Source of the DNA: Cronobacter muytjensii ATCC 51329
Lineage (GTDB): Bacteria; Pseudomonadota; Gammaproteobacteria; Enterobacterales; Enterobacteriaceae
DNA length: 64,000 nucleotides
Assembly: GCF_001277195.1 (NCBI RefSeq)
Contig: NZ_CP012268.1
Location: 558,001-622,000 of the forward strand
Direction of reading: 5' to 3'
A program made the position numbers and the translations under genes. Shown piece by piece: positions 1 through 9,409 of the stretch (its first letter is position 1; every line of letters starts with the position of its first letter). The notes beneath the pieces were generated by a model. That model ran no database searches and was not told the DNA's origin. It saw nothing but the letters and a program-made list of their open reading frames with translations.

Positions 1-114
1 GAACACGCAGCGCAGCGCGTTGGCGAGGTGTTATACATCGACGCCGCAGACTATCCGGAGCCGGAAACGCTCTCCAGTCCGTGGGTCGAACAGTGGGGCG
101 CGCTACTCAAATAG
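1..114 (+). CDS. yqcA: Flavodoxin YqcA, 3' end only
   Basis: The first 37 codons are open from the window edge to a TAG stop. The peptide contains AQRVGEVLYID and PWVEQWGALLK, which I recognise as the C-terminus of YqcA, the small FMN-binding flavodoxin related to MioC. The flavin-binding N-terminal part lies outside the window. It converges on barA and ends 43 bp before the barA stop, with a perfect hairpin between them. In E. coli yqcA lies near syd and truC, so the gud genes that flank barA there are missing on this side. Confidence 0.82.
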   Translation, partial: EHAAQRVGEVLYIDAADYPEPETLSSPWVEQWGALLK

Positions 115-118
115 CCGG

Positions 119-153
119 CGCGTCGGCGTCCTGCGCGACATGACGCCGACGCG
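119..153. repeat. Perfect 12-bp-arm hairpin between convergent yqcA and barA
   Basis: Arms CGCGTCGGCGTC (119-130) and GACGCCGACGCG (142-153) are exact complements around an 11-nt loop. It fills almost the whole gap between the two convergent stop codons. No strong T-run follows on either side, so it is a weak candidate for a bidirectional terminator; it may instead stabilise both mRNA 3' ends. Confidence 0.6.
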
Positions 154-157
154 TGTG

Positions 158-2917
158 TTATTGACCGATAATGCGATGCGCTTCACGCGTTACGTTATCC
201 ATCTCATCCAGTAATTCCAGCAGTTCCGGCTCCAGCTCGCTCGCCGCGACGCCGCTGCGCAACTGATGCTCAATCAACTGGCAGAGGTTTTTCAGGCGCG
301 GAACGCCGCTGTAGCCGCAACTGCCATGCAATTTATGAATCAGCTCGGTCAGGCCTTCCGGATTTTCGCCCACCAGCTGTTCTTCCACGCGGTTGCGCAC
401 TTCCGGCAAAAACGCCAGTAGCATCTGCAGCATGTCGCGCGCCAGATCGGGCTTGTTCGCCGCCTGACGCAGCGCCAGGCTCCAGTCGAGCGTCGCGTTC
501 AGGTCAACCGTCGGCGGCGCGCTCGCAGGCGTGCTGGCGACCAGCGGCACCGCGTAGCCCGGCTGGTAGCGCAGCAGCAAGGCGCGCAGCTTCTCTTCTT
601 CGATAGGCTTCGCCAGATAATCATTCATGCCCGCGCTCAACAGTTTTTCTTTCTGCCCTGACATCGCATGGGCCGTAACTGCGATAATCGGTGTGTGCTG
701 CTGCTGCGGCAGTTTGCGGATCAGCTCGCACGCATGGATGCCATCCATGTCCGGCATTTGAATATCCATCAAAATAATATCGAATGGCTGAAGCGTGGCG
801 CGCTCTACCGCCTGATGCCCGCTGTCACACAGCACCACATACTGAACGACATCCTCCAGCAATGCGCCGATAAGTTTGAGGTTGGCCGGGTTGTCATCCA
901 CCGCCATGACCGTCATCGCCAGTTTGCCCTGATTACCCTCAGGCAACTCCCGGGCGTGGATAAGACGGCAATGCTCCAGCAGCAGCGGCAACAGTCGGGT
1001 GCCGGTCACTGGTTTCAGCAGGCAGGCGCTGGCCCCCTCTTTTTTCAGCATCTCGGCGTTAATTTGAGCGTGGCATGGCAGTGCCAGAATCAGACAATCC
1101 GTAAGCGTGGCCGCGCGCGCCAGCTGGTCATGGCGCATCGTCAACGGTTCACGATCCGTCACCGGGGCGGCATAGAGCAGGATGTCGTAATGCGCCTGCG
1201 GCAGCGTCGCCAGCTCCGGGCTGTAGATCACCGTCAGCGGCGTATTGGCGAGCAGATCCCGCGTGCTTTTCGCCGCGGCTTCGTTCTTCTCGACATACGC
1301 AATACGCATGCCCGCCAGCATATCGGTGGCGTGGCGATCCGCCAGCGCGTTAGGGTTCAGATCAAGGCTAATGTGGAACCAGAACGTCGAGCCGCGATGC
1401 GGCTGGCTGTGGAACGAGATATCGCCGCCCATTTCGTTAACCAGTTTCTGGGTAATAACCAGCCCAAGCCCGGTGCCGCCGTGGCGGCGCGAAATGCTGG
1501 CGTCGGCCTGGCGAAACGCCTGGAAGAGGCGCGACTGATCGCGCTCCGGAATACCGATGCCGGTATCGCGGATTTGTACTTCAATCTGCACTTTGTTGTT
1601 ACTGATGGCGCGTTTCTCCACCACGATGTCGATATTGCCGTGGTCGGTAAATTTAATCGCGTTGCCCACCAGATTGGTGATGACCTGCTGAAGACGCAGC
1701 GGGTCGCCAATCACGTTATCCGGCACGTCATGGCGCACGCTGATGGTCAGCTCCAGGCCTTTGTCGTGCGCAGAGTGCGCCAGCAGCGTCACCACTTCAT
1801 CCAGCGTGTTGCGCAGTGGGAACGGAATGCTTTCCAGCAGCAGTTTTCCGGCCTCCAGCTTCGAGAAATCAAGCACGTCGTTAATGATGCTGAGCAGGTT
1901 ATTCGCCGAGCGCTCAATCGTGTTGAGGTGATCGCGCTGAGTCGGCGTCAGGTCGGTTTTCAGCGTCAGGCGGGTAAAACCTATCACGCCGTTTAGCGGC
2001 GTGCGCAGCTCATGGGACATATTGGCAAGGAATTCAGACTTAATACGCGCCGCCTCCTGCGCGCGCTTTTTCGCCAGATCCAGTTCAACGTTCTGGATCT
2101 CCATCTGTTCCAGGGTTTCACGCAAATCTGACGTCGCCTGATCGATATTGTGCTGCATCTCTTCGTGGTAAGCGGCAAGCGACATCGCCATCGAATTGAT
2201 GCCGTTTTTCAGCATATCCAGCTCGCCCAGCATAAAGCCTTCGACCCGGCTGTCGAGCTGGCCGCGGCGGATGCGGTCGACGGTATTGACCATATTGCGG
2301 ATAGGCGCGGTGACGTCGCGCATCAGACGCCAGGCGAATAGCACCGCGCAGACCATACAAATCAGCATCATTAATAGCGAGATAGCGATCTCCTGATACT
2401 GCTGAAGCCGCACTGATTTCAGATCCAGCTCCAGCGCCACATAGCCCAGCGTGTTGGCGTTGAGCTTGGCTTCAGAAACTTCAGATTCATCAGGCGAGTA
2501 GCGCTCGGAGACCACCGGCGTGCGCAGAATCAAAATATCGTCCCGGCGCGTTACGCTAAGGGCGGTGGGCATGGCCGCGCCGTTCGCAAGCTGCAGTTCG
2601 GAAGGCTTAAGCTGATAATTAGACGTTACAAACAGTTTATTGTGGCGATCGTAAACTGAAATGGCGCGTACAATTTCCGAATGCCGACGATGCAGTACGC
2701 TGACCAACTGGCGTACCGACTCCTTATTTTGCAGGCTCATGCCATATTCGCTGGCGACCGCCAGCGGCTCAATAATGCTCGCGCCGGCGTCTTCCAGCTG
2801 GCGCTGCAAATCATGATAGCGGTGCACAACGAAGAAAACGCTGAGCAGCAGGCCGATGATAAAGGTGGGCGCCAGGATGAGAATCATCATCCGCGCCCGC
2901 AGGCTGTAGTTGGTCAT
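158..2917 (-). CDS. barA: Hybrid sensor histidine kinase BarA
   Basis: Tripartite sensor kinase of the BarA-UvrY system, which drives csrB/csrC transcription and so antagonises CsrA (also encoded in this window). Order seen: N-terminal membrane segment (about 10-30), periplasmic domain, second membrane segment (about 176-197), HAMP, HisKA with MSHELRTPLNG (His302), HATPase with a GTGLGL box, receiver domain with LMDIQMPDMDG, and a C-terminal HPt domain with HKLHGSCGYSG. Length 919 aa against 918 in E. coli, so it is full length. Known inputs are short-chain acids such as acetate and formate. It is divergent from rlmD, whose start is 57 bp away. Confidence 0.97.
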   Translation of the reverse strand: MTNYSLRARMMILILAPTFIIGLLLSVFFVVHRYHDLQRQLEDAGASIIEPLAVASEYGMSLQNKESVRQLVSVLHRRHSEIVRAISVYDRHNKLFVTSNYQLKPSELQLANGAAMPTALSVTRRDDILILRTPVVSERYSPDESEVSEAKLNANTLGYVALELDLKSVRLQQYQEIAISLLMMLICMVCAVLFAWRLMRDVTAPIRNMVNTVDRIRRGQLDSRVEGFMLGELDMLKNGINSMAMSLAAYHEEMQHNIDQATSDLRETLEQMEIQNVELDLAKKRAQEAARIKSEFLANMSHELRTPLNGVIGFTRLTLKTDLTPTQRDHLNTIERSANNLLSIINDVLDFSKLEAGKLLLESIPFPLRNTLDEVVTLLAHSAHDKGLELTISVRHDVPDNVIGDPLRLQQVITNLVGNAIKFTDHGNIDIVVEKRAISNNKVQIEVQIRDTGIGIPERDQSRLFQAFRQADASISRRHGGTGLGLVITQKLVNEMGGDISFHSQPHRGSTFWFHISLDLNPNALADRHATDMLAGMRIAYVEKNEAAAKSTRDLLANTPLTVIYSPELATLPQAHYDILLYAAPVTDREPLTMRHDQLARAATLTDCLILALPCHAQINAEMLKKEGASACLLKPVTGTRLLPLLLEHCRLIHARELPEGNQGKLAMTVMAVDDNPANLKLIGALLEDVVQYVVLCDSGHQAVERATLQPFDIILMDIQMPDMDGIHACELIRKLPQQQHTPIIAVTAHAMSGQKEKLLSAGMNDYLAKPIEEEKLRALLLRYQPGYAVPLVASTPASAPPTVDLNATLDWSLALRQAANKPDLARDMLQMLLAFLPEVRNRVEEQLVGENPEGLTELIHKLHGSCGYSGVPRLKNLCQLIEHQLRSGVAASELEPELLELLDEMDNVTREAHRIIGQ

Positions 2918-2974
2918 GGGGTTCCGTTATGGGACAATCAGCGACATTCAGTTTATGTGAGAAATTTCCTGGCG

Positions 2975-4273
2975 ATGGCGCAATTCTACTCTGCAAAGCG
3001 ACGCGTGACGACGCGTGAAATGATAACCGTGACGGCCGACGGCCTGGACGCCTTCGGGCAGGGGGTGGCGCGCCACCACGGCAAAGCGCTGTTTATTCCC
3101 GGTTTGCTGCCAGGCGAACGCGCAGACGTCGTACTTACCGAGGAGAAAAAACAGTTCTCGCGCGGCGAAGTAAAAAAGCGCCTCACGCAAAGCCCGGAGC
3201 GCGTAGCACCGCTGTGCCCGCATTTTGGCGTATGCGGCGGTTGCCAGCAACAGCATGCGAGCGTTGACCTCCAGCAGCGCAGTAAAAACCAGGCGCTGGC
3301 GCGCATGATGAAGCGCGAGGTTGATGAAGTCATCAGCGGGCCGGCATGGGGATATCGCCGCCGGGCGCGCCTGAGCTTGAATTTCCCGCCGCGCAAACCA
3401 GGCTTACAGATGGGGTTTCGTAAGGCTGGTTCGAATGACCTGGTGGATGTGCACCGCTGCCCTATACTTGTGCCCCGTCTCGAGGCGTTGCTGCCCGCCC
3501 TTCGCGCGTGTCTTGGCAGCCTCGACGCCGCGCGCCATCTCGGCCATGTTGAGCTGGTCGACGCCGCCAGCGGTCCGCTGATGGTGCTGCGGCATATGAA
3601 GCCGCTCAGCGCGGACGATCGCGAAAAACTGGAATGCTTTTCGCATTCCGAAGGCGTGGCGCTGTACCTTGCGCCTGAGAGCGATACCCTTGAACAGCTA
3701 AACGGTGACATGCCCTGGTATGAATCGGACGGCCTGCGGCTGACCTTCAGCCCGCGTGATTTTATTCAGGTGAATGACGCCGTAAATCAGCAGATGGTGG
3801 CCCGTGCGCTGGCGTGGCTGGATGTTCAGCCCGGCGATCGCGTCCTGGATCTCTTCTGCGGCATGGGCAACTTTACATTGCCGCTGGCGCGCCGCGCGGA
3901 GAGCGTGGTGGGCGTCGAAGGGGTTGCGGCGCTGGTTGAGAAAGGTGACTATAATGCCGAACTTAACGCATTGAAAAACGTCAATTTCTTCCAGCATAAC
4001 CTGGAAGAAGACGTCACGACGCAGCCATGGGCGCTGCAGGGCTTCGACAAAGTGTTGCTCGATCCGGCGCGTGCGGGCGCTGCGGGTGTTATGCAGCATA
4101 TTGTGAAATTAAAACCGCGTCGGGTGGTCTATGTCTCCTGTAACCCTTCTACGCTTGCGCGTGACAGTGAGGCGCTGCTCGCGGCGGGCTATCGCACCGG
4201 AAGGCTGGCGATGCTCGATATGTTCCCGCACACAGGCCATCTGGAATCAATGGCGCTGTTTGAAAGAGATTAA
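2975..4273 (+). CDS. rlmD: 23S rRNA m5U1939 methyltransferase RlmD
   Basis: SAM-dependent methyltransferase that makes 5-methyluridine at position 1939 of 23S rRNA. Start MAQFYSAKRR is the family start; the reading frame is open further upstream but overlaps barA. An N-terminal TRAM domain is followed by the iron-sulfur cysteines CPHFGVCGGC (Cys81, Cys87, Cys90) with the fourth in RCPIL. The SAM motif is LDLFCGMGNFTLPLA and the catalytic cysteine lies in VSCNPSTLARD. 432 aa, as usual. relA follows 52 bp downstream in the same direction. Confidence 0.97.
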   Translation: MAQFYSAKRRVTTREMITVTADGLDAFGQGVARHHGKALFIPGLLPGERADVVLTEEKKQFSRGEVKKRLTQSPERVAPLCPHFGVCGGCQQQHASVDLQQRSKNQALARMMKREVDEVISGPAWGYRRRARLSLNFPPRKPGLQMGFRKAGSNDLVDVHRCPILVPRLEALLPALRACLGSLDAARHLGHVELVDAASGPLMVLRHMKPLSADDREKLECFSHSEGVALYLAPESDTLEQLNGDMPWYESDGLRLTFSPRDFIQVNDAVNQQMVARALAWLDVQPGDRVLDLFCGMGNFTLPLARRAESVVGVEGVAALVEKGDYNAELNALKNVNFFQHNLEEDVTTQPWALQGFDKVLLDPARAGAAGVMQHIVKLKPRRVVYVSCNPSTLARDSEALLAAGYRTGRLAMLDMFPHTGHLESMALFERD

Positions 4274-4325
4274 GTAGTCAGGCCGCCGCGCGGTGCGGTC
4301 AGGCTGGTCCCGAAAGGAGAGGACG

Positions 4326-6560
4326 ATGGTTGCGGTAAGAAGTGCACATCTTAATAAAGCTGGCGAATTTGACCATGAAAAATGGGTGGCGAGCCTTGGC
4401 ATCGCCAGTCAGCAGTCGTGTGAACGCTTAACCGAAACCTGGCGCTATTGCGAACAGCAGACTCAGGGCCACCCGCAGGCAGATCTTCTGCTCTGGCGAG
4501 GCGTGGAAATGGTCGAAATCCTCACCATGCTCAGTATGGATATCGATACGCTGCGCGCTGCGCTGCTTTTCCCGCTGGTGGATGGCGGCGTGGTGAGTGA
4601 AGAGGTACTGAAAGAGAGCGTCGGCAAGTCGGTCGTCGGCCTCATTCACGGCGTGCGCGATATGGCCGCTATTCGCCAGCTCAAAGCCACGCATCACGAT
4701 TCCGTCTCCTCCGAGCAGGTGGATAACGTGCGCCGCATGCTGCTGGCGATGGTCGATGATTTCCGCTGCGTGGTCATTAAACTGGCGGAGCGTATCGCGC
4801 ACCTGCGCGAAGTGAAAGACGCGCCGGAAGATGAACGCGTACTGGCGGCGAAAGAGTGCACCAACATCTATGCGCCGCTGGCGAACCGTCTCGGTATCGG
4901 CCAGCTCAAGTGGGAGCTCGAAGATTTTTGCTTCCGTTATCTGCATCCGGATGAATACAAACGCATTGCCAAACTGCTGCATGAGCGGCGCATCGATCGC
5001 GAGCACTATATTGAAGAGTTCGTTACGCATCTGCGCACCGCCATGAAAGAAGAGGGCGTTAAAGCCGAAGTCTATGGGCGTCCGAAACATATCTACAGCA
5101 TCTGGCGCAAGATGCAGAAAAAGCATCTGGCTTTTGATGAGTTGTTCGACGTGCGCGCGGTGCGCATCGTCGCGGAGCGTTTGCAGGATTGCTACGCCGC
5201 GCTTGGCATTGTACATACGCATTACCGTCATTTGCCGGATGAATTCGACGATTATGTCGCCAACCCCAAGCCGAACGGCTACCAGTCAATTCATACCGTG
5301 GTGCTTGGCCCCGGCGGTAAAACGGTTGAGATCCAGATCCGCACCAAACAGATGCACGAAGAGTCTGAGCTCGGCGTGGCAGCGCACTGGAAGTATAAAG
5401 AGGGCGCGGCAAGCGGCGGGCGCAACGGCCACGAAGACCGCATCGCCTGGCTGCGTAAACTCATCGCCTGGCAGGAAGAAATGGCGGATTCCGGCGAAAT
5501 GCTCGACGAATTGCGTAGCCAGGTCTTTGACGACCGCGTCTACGTATTTACGCCGAAAGGTGACGTGGTCGACCTGCCTGCTGGCTCTACGCCGCTCGAT
5601 TTCGCGTACCACATTCACAGCGATGTCGGGCACCGCTGCATCGGCGCGAAAATCGGTGGCAGAATTGTGCCGTTCACTTACCAGCTCCAGATGGGCGATC
5701 AGCTCGAAATCATCACCCAGAAGCAGCCGAACCCGAGCCGCGACTGGTTGAATCCGAACCTCGGCTATGTCGGCACCAGCCGCGCGCGCGCGAAAATTCA
5801 CGCCTGGTTTCGCAAACAGGATCGCGACAAAAATATTATCGCCGGGCGTCAGATCCTCGACGACGAGCTGGCGCATCTCGGCATCAGCCTGAAAGAGGCG
5901 GAAAAGCATCTGCTGCCGCGCTACAACTTTAATGAAGTCGATGAGCTGCTGGCGGCCATTGGCGGTGGAGATATTCGCCTCAACCAGATGGTGAATTTCC
6001 TCCAGGCCCAGTTCAACAAGCCCAGCGCGGAAGAACAGGACGCCGCGGCGCTGCGTCAGTTGCAGCAAAAAACCTATACGCCGCAGGGGCGCAACAGCCG
6101 CGATAATGGCCGCGTCGTGGTGGAGGGCGTCGGCAATCTGATGCACCACATCGCCCGTTGCTGCCAGCCGATCCCGGGCGATGATATTGTCGGCTTTATT
6201 ACCCAAGGGCGCGGTATTTCCATCCACCGCGCCGACTGCGATCAACTGGCGGAGCTGCAGTCGCACGCGCCGGAGCGTATCGTCGACGCGGTGTGGGGCG
6301 AAAGCTACTCCGCCGGGTATTCGCTGGTGGTGCGCGTAACGGCGAACGACCGCAGCGGTCTGCTGCGCGATATCACTACTATCCTTGCCAATGAAAAGGT
6401 TAACGTACTGGGCGTGACCAGCCGCAGCGATACCCGTCAGCAGCTGGCGACCATCGATATGGAGATCGAAATCTATAACCTCCAGGTGCTCGGCCGCGTG
6501 CTCGGCAAGCTTAACCAGGTATCAGACGTTATCGACGCGCGCCGTCTGCATGGCGGCTGA
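4326..6560 (+). CDS. relA: GTP pyrophosphokinase RelA
   Basis: Ribosome-associated (p)ppGpp synthetase of the stringent response. Start MVAVRSAHLN follows a good Shine-Dalgarno (AAGGAGAGG). 744 aa, the E. coli length. Order: degenerate HD hydrolase-like domain, synthetase domain with YGRPKHIYSIWRKM and ANPKPNGYQSIHT, TGS domain (VYVFTPKGDVVDLPAG), conserved-cysteine region (ARCCQPIPGDD) and C-terminal ACT domain. No toxin-antitoxin pair follows: mazG comes next after a terminator, whereas E. coli has mazE and mazF there. Confidence 0.98.
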   Translation: MVAVRSAHLNKAGEFDHEKWVASLGIASQQSCERLTETWRYCEQQTQGHPQADLLLWRGVEMVEILTMLSMDIDTLRAALLFPLVDGGVVSEEVLKESVGKSVVGLIHGVRDMAAIRQLKATHHDSVSSEQVDNVRRMLLAMVDDFRCVVIKLAERIAHLREVKDAPEDERVLAAKECTNIYAPLANRLGIGQLKWELEDFCFRYLHPDEYKRIAKLLHERRIDREHYIEEFVTHLRTAMKEEGVKAEVYGRPKHIYSIWRKMQKKHLAFDELFDVRAVRIVAERLQDCYAALGIVHTHYRHLPDEFDDYVANPKPNGYQSIHTVVLGPGGKTVEIQIRTKQMHEESELGVAAHWKYKEGAASGGRNGHEDRIAWLRKLIAWQEEMADSGEMLDELRSQVFDDRVYVFTPKGDVVDLPAGSTPLDFAYHIHSDVGHRCIGAKIGGRIVPFTYQLQMGDQLEIITQKQPNPSRDWLNPNLGYVGTSRARAKIHAWFRKQDRDKNIIAGRQILDDELAHLGISLKEAEKHLLPRYNFNEVDELLAAIGGGDIRLNQMVNFLQAQFNKPSAEEQDAAALRQLQQKTYTPQGRNSRDNGRVVVEGVGNLMHHIARCCQPIPGDDIVGFITQGRGISIHRADCDQLAELQSHAPERIVDAVWGESYSAGYSLVVRVTANDRSGLLRDITTILANEKVNVLGVTSRSDTRQQLATIDMEIEIYNLQVLGRVLGKLNQVSDVIDARRLHGG

Positions 6561-6570
6561 CGCGTCAGGC

Positions 6571-6598
6571 GGCGCGACAGGCCGCGCCGTCTTTTTTA
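6571..6598 (+). terminator. Rho-independent terminator after relA
   Basis: GGCGCG (6571-6576) pairs with CGCGCC (6583-6588) across a 6-nt loop and is followed by TCTTTTTTATT. It lies 11 bp after the relA stop and separates relA from mazG. Confidence 0.8.
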
Positions 6599-6669
6599 TT
6601 ATGCCTCCAGCGTGAGGCGCGCGGCGTACGCGCTTGACATCGCCACGCCTGTTTTTATAAGGATTTTCA

Positions 6670-7461
6670 ATGACTCAAATCGACCGCCTGCTCGGCATTA
6701 TGCAGCGCCTTCGCGATCCGCAAACCGGCTGTCCGTGGGATAAAGAGCAAACTTACGCCACCATCGCCCCTTACACCCTTGAAGAAACCTACGAAGTGCT
6801 GGACGCCATCGCGCGTGAAGACTTCGACGATCTGCGTGGCGAATTGGGCGATCTGCTCTTTCAGGTCGTGTTTTACGCCCAGATGGCGCAAGAGGAAGGG
6901 CGATTTAATTTCGAGGATATCTGCGCCGCCATCAGCGATAAACTGGAGCGCCGCCACCCGCATATCTTTGGCGACGCCGCTTTCAGCGACAGTACAGAAG
7001 TGCTGGCTAACTGGGAGAAAACCAAAAGCGCCGAGCGCGCGGAAAAAGCGCAGCATTCGGCGCTGGACGACATTCCCGAAAGCCTCCCGGCGCTGATGCG
7101 CGCTCATAAAATCCAGAAACGCTGTTCTGCGGTCGGCTTTGACTGGACCTCTCTGGGGCCGGTCGTCGATAAAGTGCACGAAGAGATCGACGAAGTGATG
7201 CATGAGGCGCAGCAGGCTGTTATCGACGAGGCGAAGCTCGAAGAGGAAATCGGCGATTTACTGTTCGCGACCGTTAATCTTTCCCGACATCTGGGCGCGA
7301 AAGCCGAAACGGCGCTGCAAAAAGCTAACCGCAAATTTGAACGGCGATTCCGCCAGGTTGAGGCGATTATTCGCGCGCAGGGCCTGGAAATGACGCAGGC
7401 GAGCCTCGATCAAATGGAATCGGCGTGGCAAACCGTTAAACGCCAGGAAATTGATAGTTAA
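6670..7461 (+). CDS. mazG: Nucleoside triphosphate pyrophosphohydrolase MazG
   Basis: All-alpha NTP pyrophosphatase that hydrolyses canonical and damaged NTPs to NMP and PPi; in E. coli it influences ppGpp levels. Two MazG repeats are visible, each with the metal-binding pattern: first LEETYEVLDA with ELGDLLFQVVF, second EEIDEVMHEA with EEEIGDLLFATVN. 263 aa, full length. It has a TAAGGA Shine-Dalgarno. The mazEF genes that give it its name are absent, so here it is separated from the toxin-antitoxin module. Confidence 0.97.
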   Translation: MTQIDRLLGIMQRLRDPQTGCPWDKEQTYATIAPYTLEETYEVLDAIAREDFDDLRGELGDLLFQVVFYAQMAQEEGRFNFEDICAAISDKLERRHPHIFGDAAFSDSTEVLANWEKTKSAERAEKAQHSALDDIPESLPALMRAHKIQKRCSAVGFDWTSLGPVVDKVHEEIDEVMHEAQQAVIDEAKLEEEIGDLLFATVNLSRHLGAKAETALQKANRKFERRFRQVEAIIRAQGLEMTQASLDQMESAWQTVKRQEIDS

Positions 7462-7474
7462 CGCTTTTTCGCAG

Positions 7475-7514
7475 CAAGCGCTTGTTGTGGACAATTATTT
7501 CCAACAAGCGCTTG
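7475..7514. promoter_or_regulatory. Twin CAAGCGCTTG palindromes upstream of pyrG
   Basis: Two identical perfect 10-bp palindromes CAAGCGCTTG (7475-7484 and 7505-7514) sit 30 bp apart centre to centre, about three helical turns, in the 225-bp mazG-pyrG gap. The arrangement suits a dimeric regulator binding one face of the helix. I cannot name the protein. Confidence 0.35.
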
Positions 7515-7686
7515 ATTTACGTCAAAAACATTTCTGAGAAAAAGGCTATTTTCTTGCGGCTTGGGTCTGGCGAGGCCAGCCGGTGAACGTGCAGAATGAA
7601 AGTTTGTGACCCCCGTCCTGTTCGGGTATACTACTTTCCCGTCCTGGTTATTCCATCGTCTTTAAACCTAACTTCTCAGGTTCAGC

Positions 7687-9324
7687 ATGACAACGAACTA
7701 TATTTTTGTGACCGGCGGGGTCGTTTCCTCTCTGGGTAAAGGCATTGCCGCAGCCTCCCTCGCAGCTATTCTTGAAGCCCGTGGCCTCAACGTGACTATC
7801 ATGAAACTGGATCCGTATATTAACGTCGATCCAGGCACCATGAGCCCGATCCAACACGGGGAAGTGTTCGTTACTGAAGACGGCGCCGAAACCGATCTGG
7901 ACCTGGGCCATTACGAGCGTTTTATCCGCACCCGCATGACGCGCCGCAACAACTTCACGACAGGTCGTATCTACTCTGAAGTGCTGCGCAAAGAGCGTCG
8001 CGGCGACTACCTGGGCGCCACCGTTCAGGTTATTCCGCACATCACTAACGCTATCAAAGAACGCATCCTGGCGGGCGGCGAAGGCCATGACGTGGTTCTC
8101 GTCGAAATCGGCGGCACCGTGGGCGATATCGAATCCCTGCCGTTCCTTGAGGCGATTCGCCAGATGGCGGTTGAAGTGGGCCGCGAGCACACCATGTTTA
8201 TGCACCTGACGCTGGTGCCGTACATGGCGGCCGCAGGTGAGGTGAAAACCAAGCCGACCCAGCACTCTGTTAAGGAACTGCTCTCTATCGGTATTCAGCC
8301 GGACGTGCTGATTTGCCGCTCCGATCGCGCTGTACCGGCCAACGAACGCGCCAAGATTGCGTTGTTCTGTAACGTTCCGGAAAAAGCGGTTATTTCTCTG
8401 AAAGATGTCGATTCTATCTATAAAATTCCGGGCCTGTTGAAATCGCAGGGGCTGGACGATTATATTTGTAAACGATTCAGCCTGAACTGTCCGGAAGCTA
8501 ACCTGTCTGAATGGGAACAGGTTATTTATGAAGAAGCGAATCCGGCGGGCGAAGTCACTATCGGTATGGTCGGCAAGTACATTGAACTGCCGGATGCCTA
8601 TAAGTCGGTTATCGAGGCCCTGAAACACGGCGGCCTGAAGAACCGTGTGACCGTTAACATCAAGCTTATCGATTCACAGGACGTAGAAACGCGCGGCGAA
8701 GAACTGCTGAAAGGTCTGGACGCTATCCTGATCCCTGGCGGCTTCGGCTACCGCGGCGTGGAGGGCAAAATCGCCACCGCGCGTTACGCCCGTGAAAACA
8801 ACATTCCTTACCTCGGCATTTGCCTCGGTATGCAGGTTGCGATGATTGAATTTGCACGTCACGTCGCCGGTATGGAGAACGCCAACTCCACCGAATTTGT
8901 GCCAGACTGTAAGTACCCGGTCGTGGCGTTAATCACCGAATGGCGTGATGAAAACGGTAATATCGAGACGCGCACTGAAAAGAGCGATCTCGGCGGAACG
9001 ATGCGTCTGGGCGCGCAGCAGTGCCAGCTGTCTGACGACAGCCTGGTGCGCAAGCTTTACGGCGAACCCACGATTGTTGAACGCCACCGCCACCGTTATG
9101 AAGTCAACAATATGTTGTTGAAGCAGATTGAAGCAGCTGGCCTGCGCGTTGCGGGCCGTTCCGGGGATGATCAGTTGGTCGAGATCATCGAGGTGCCGAA
9201 TCATCCGTGGTTCGTCGCCTGTCAGTTCCACCCGGAGTTTACTTCCACGCCGCGTGACGGGCACCCGCTGTTTGCAGGCTTCGTAAAAGCCGCCAGCGAG
9301 TATCAGAAACGCCAGGCGAAGTAA
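7687..9324 (+). CDS. pyrG: CTP synthase PyrG
   Basis: Amidates UTP to CTP with glutamine as nitrogen donor and ATP as energy source, the last step of de novo CTP synthesis. N-terminal synthase domain begins TNYIFVTGGVVSSLGKGI; the class I glutamine amidotransferase domain carries the nucleophile cysteine in LGICLGMQ and the His/Glu pair in CQFHPEFTS. 545 aa, full length. Upstream is a 225-bp leader with twin palindromes. The eno start lies 85 bp after its stop, the conserved enterobacterial order. Confidence 0.98.
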   Translation: MTTNYIFVTGGVVSSLGKGIAAASLAAILEARGLNVTIMKLDPYINVDPGTMSPIQHGEVFVTEDGAETDLDLGHYERFIRTRMTRRNNFTTGRIYSEVLRKERRGDYLGATVQVIPHITNAIKERILAGGEGHDVVLVEIGGTVGDIESLPFLEAIRQMAVEVGREHTMFMHLTLVPYMAAAGEVKTKPTQHSVKELLSIGIQPDVLICRSDRAVPANERAKIALFCNVPEKAVISLKDVDSIYKIPGLLKSQGLDDYICKRFSLNCPEANLSEWEQVIYEEANPAGEVTIGMVGKYIELPDAYKSVIEALKHGGLKNRVTVNIKLIDSQDVETRGEELLKGLDAILIPGGFGYRGVEGKIATARYARENNIPYLGICLGMQVAMIEFARHVAGMENANSTEFVPDCKYPVVALITEWRDENGNIETRTEKSDLGGTMRLGAQQCQLSDDSLVRKLYGEPTIVERHRHRYEVNNMLLKQIEAAGLRVAGRSGDDQLVEIIEVPNHPWFVACQFHPEFTSTPRDGHPLFAGFVKAASEYQKRQAK

Positions 9325-9409
9325 GCAGAGTTAGAACGGCAACGCGCGACTTTTTCGCGCGTTGTTTGTCTGGAGTTTTAGTTAACGTTGTGACTTGAGG
9401 AAAATCCAT

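Noticed and set aside
668..1996. 442-codon plus-strand open frame inside barA
   Set aside because: It is the antisense shadow of a GC-rich gene. BarA on the other strand is full length with all motifs, and the frame shows no family features or ribosome site.
2681..2974. N-terminal extension of RlmD
   Set aside because: The frame is open into the barA gene on the other strand, but MAQFYSAKRR at 2975 is the family start.
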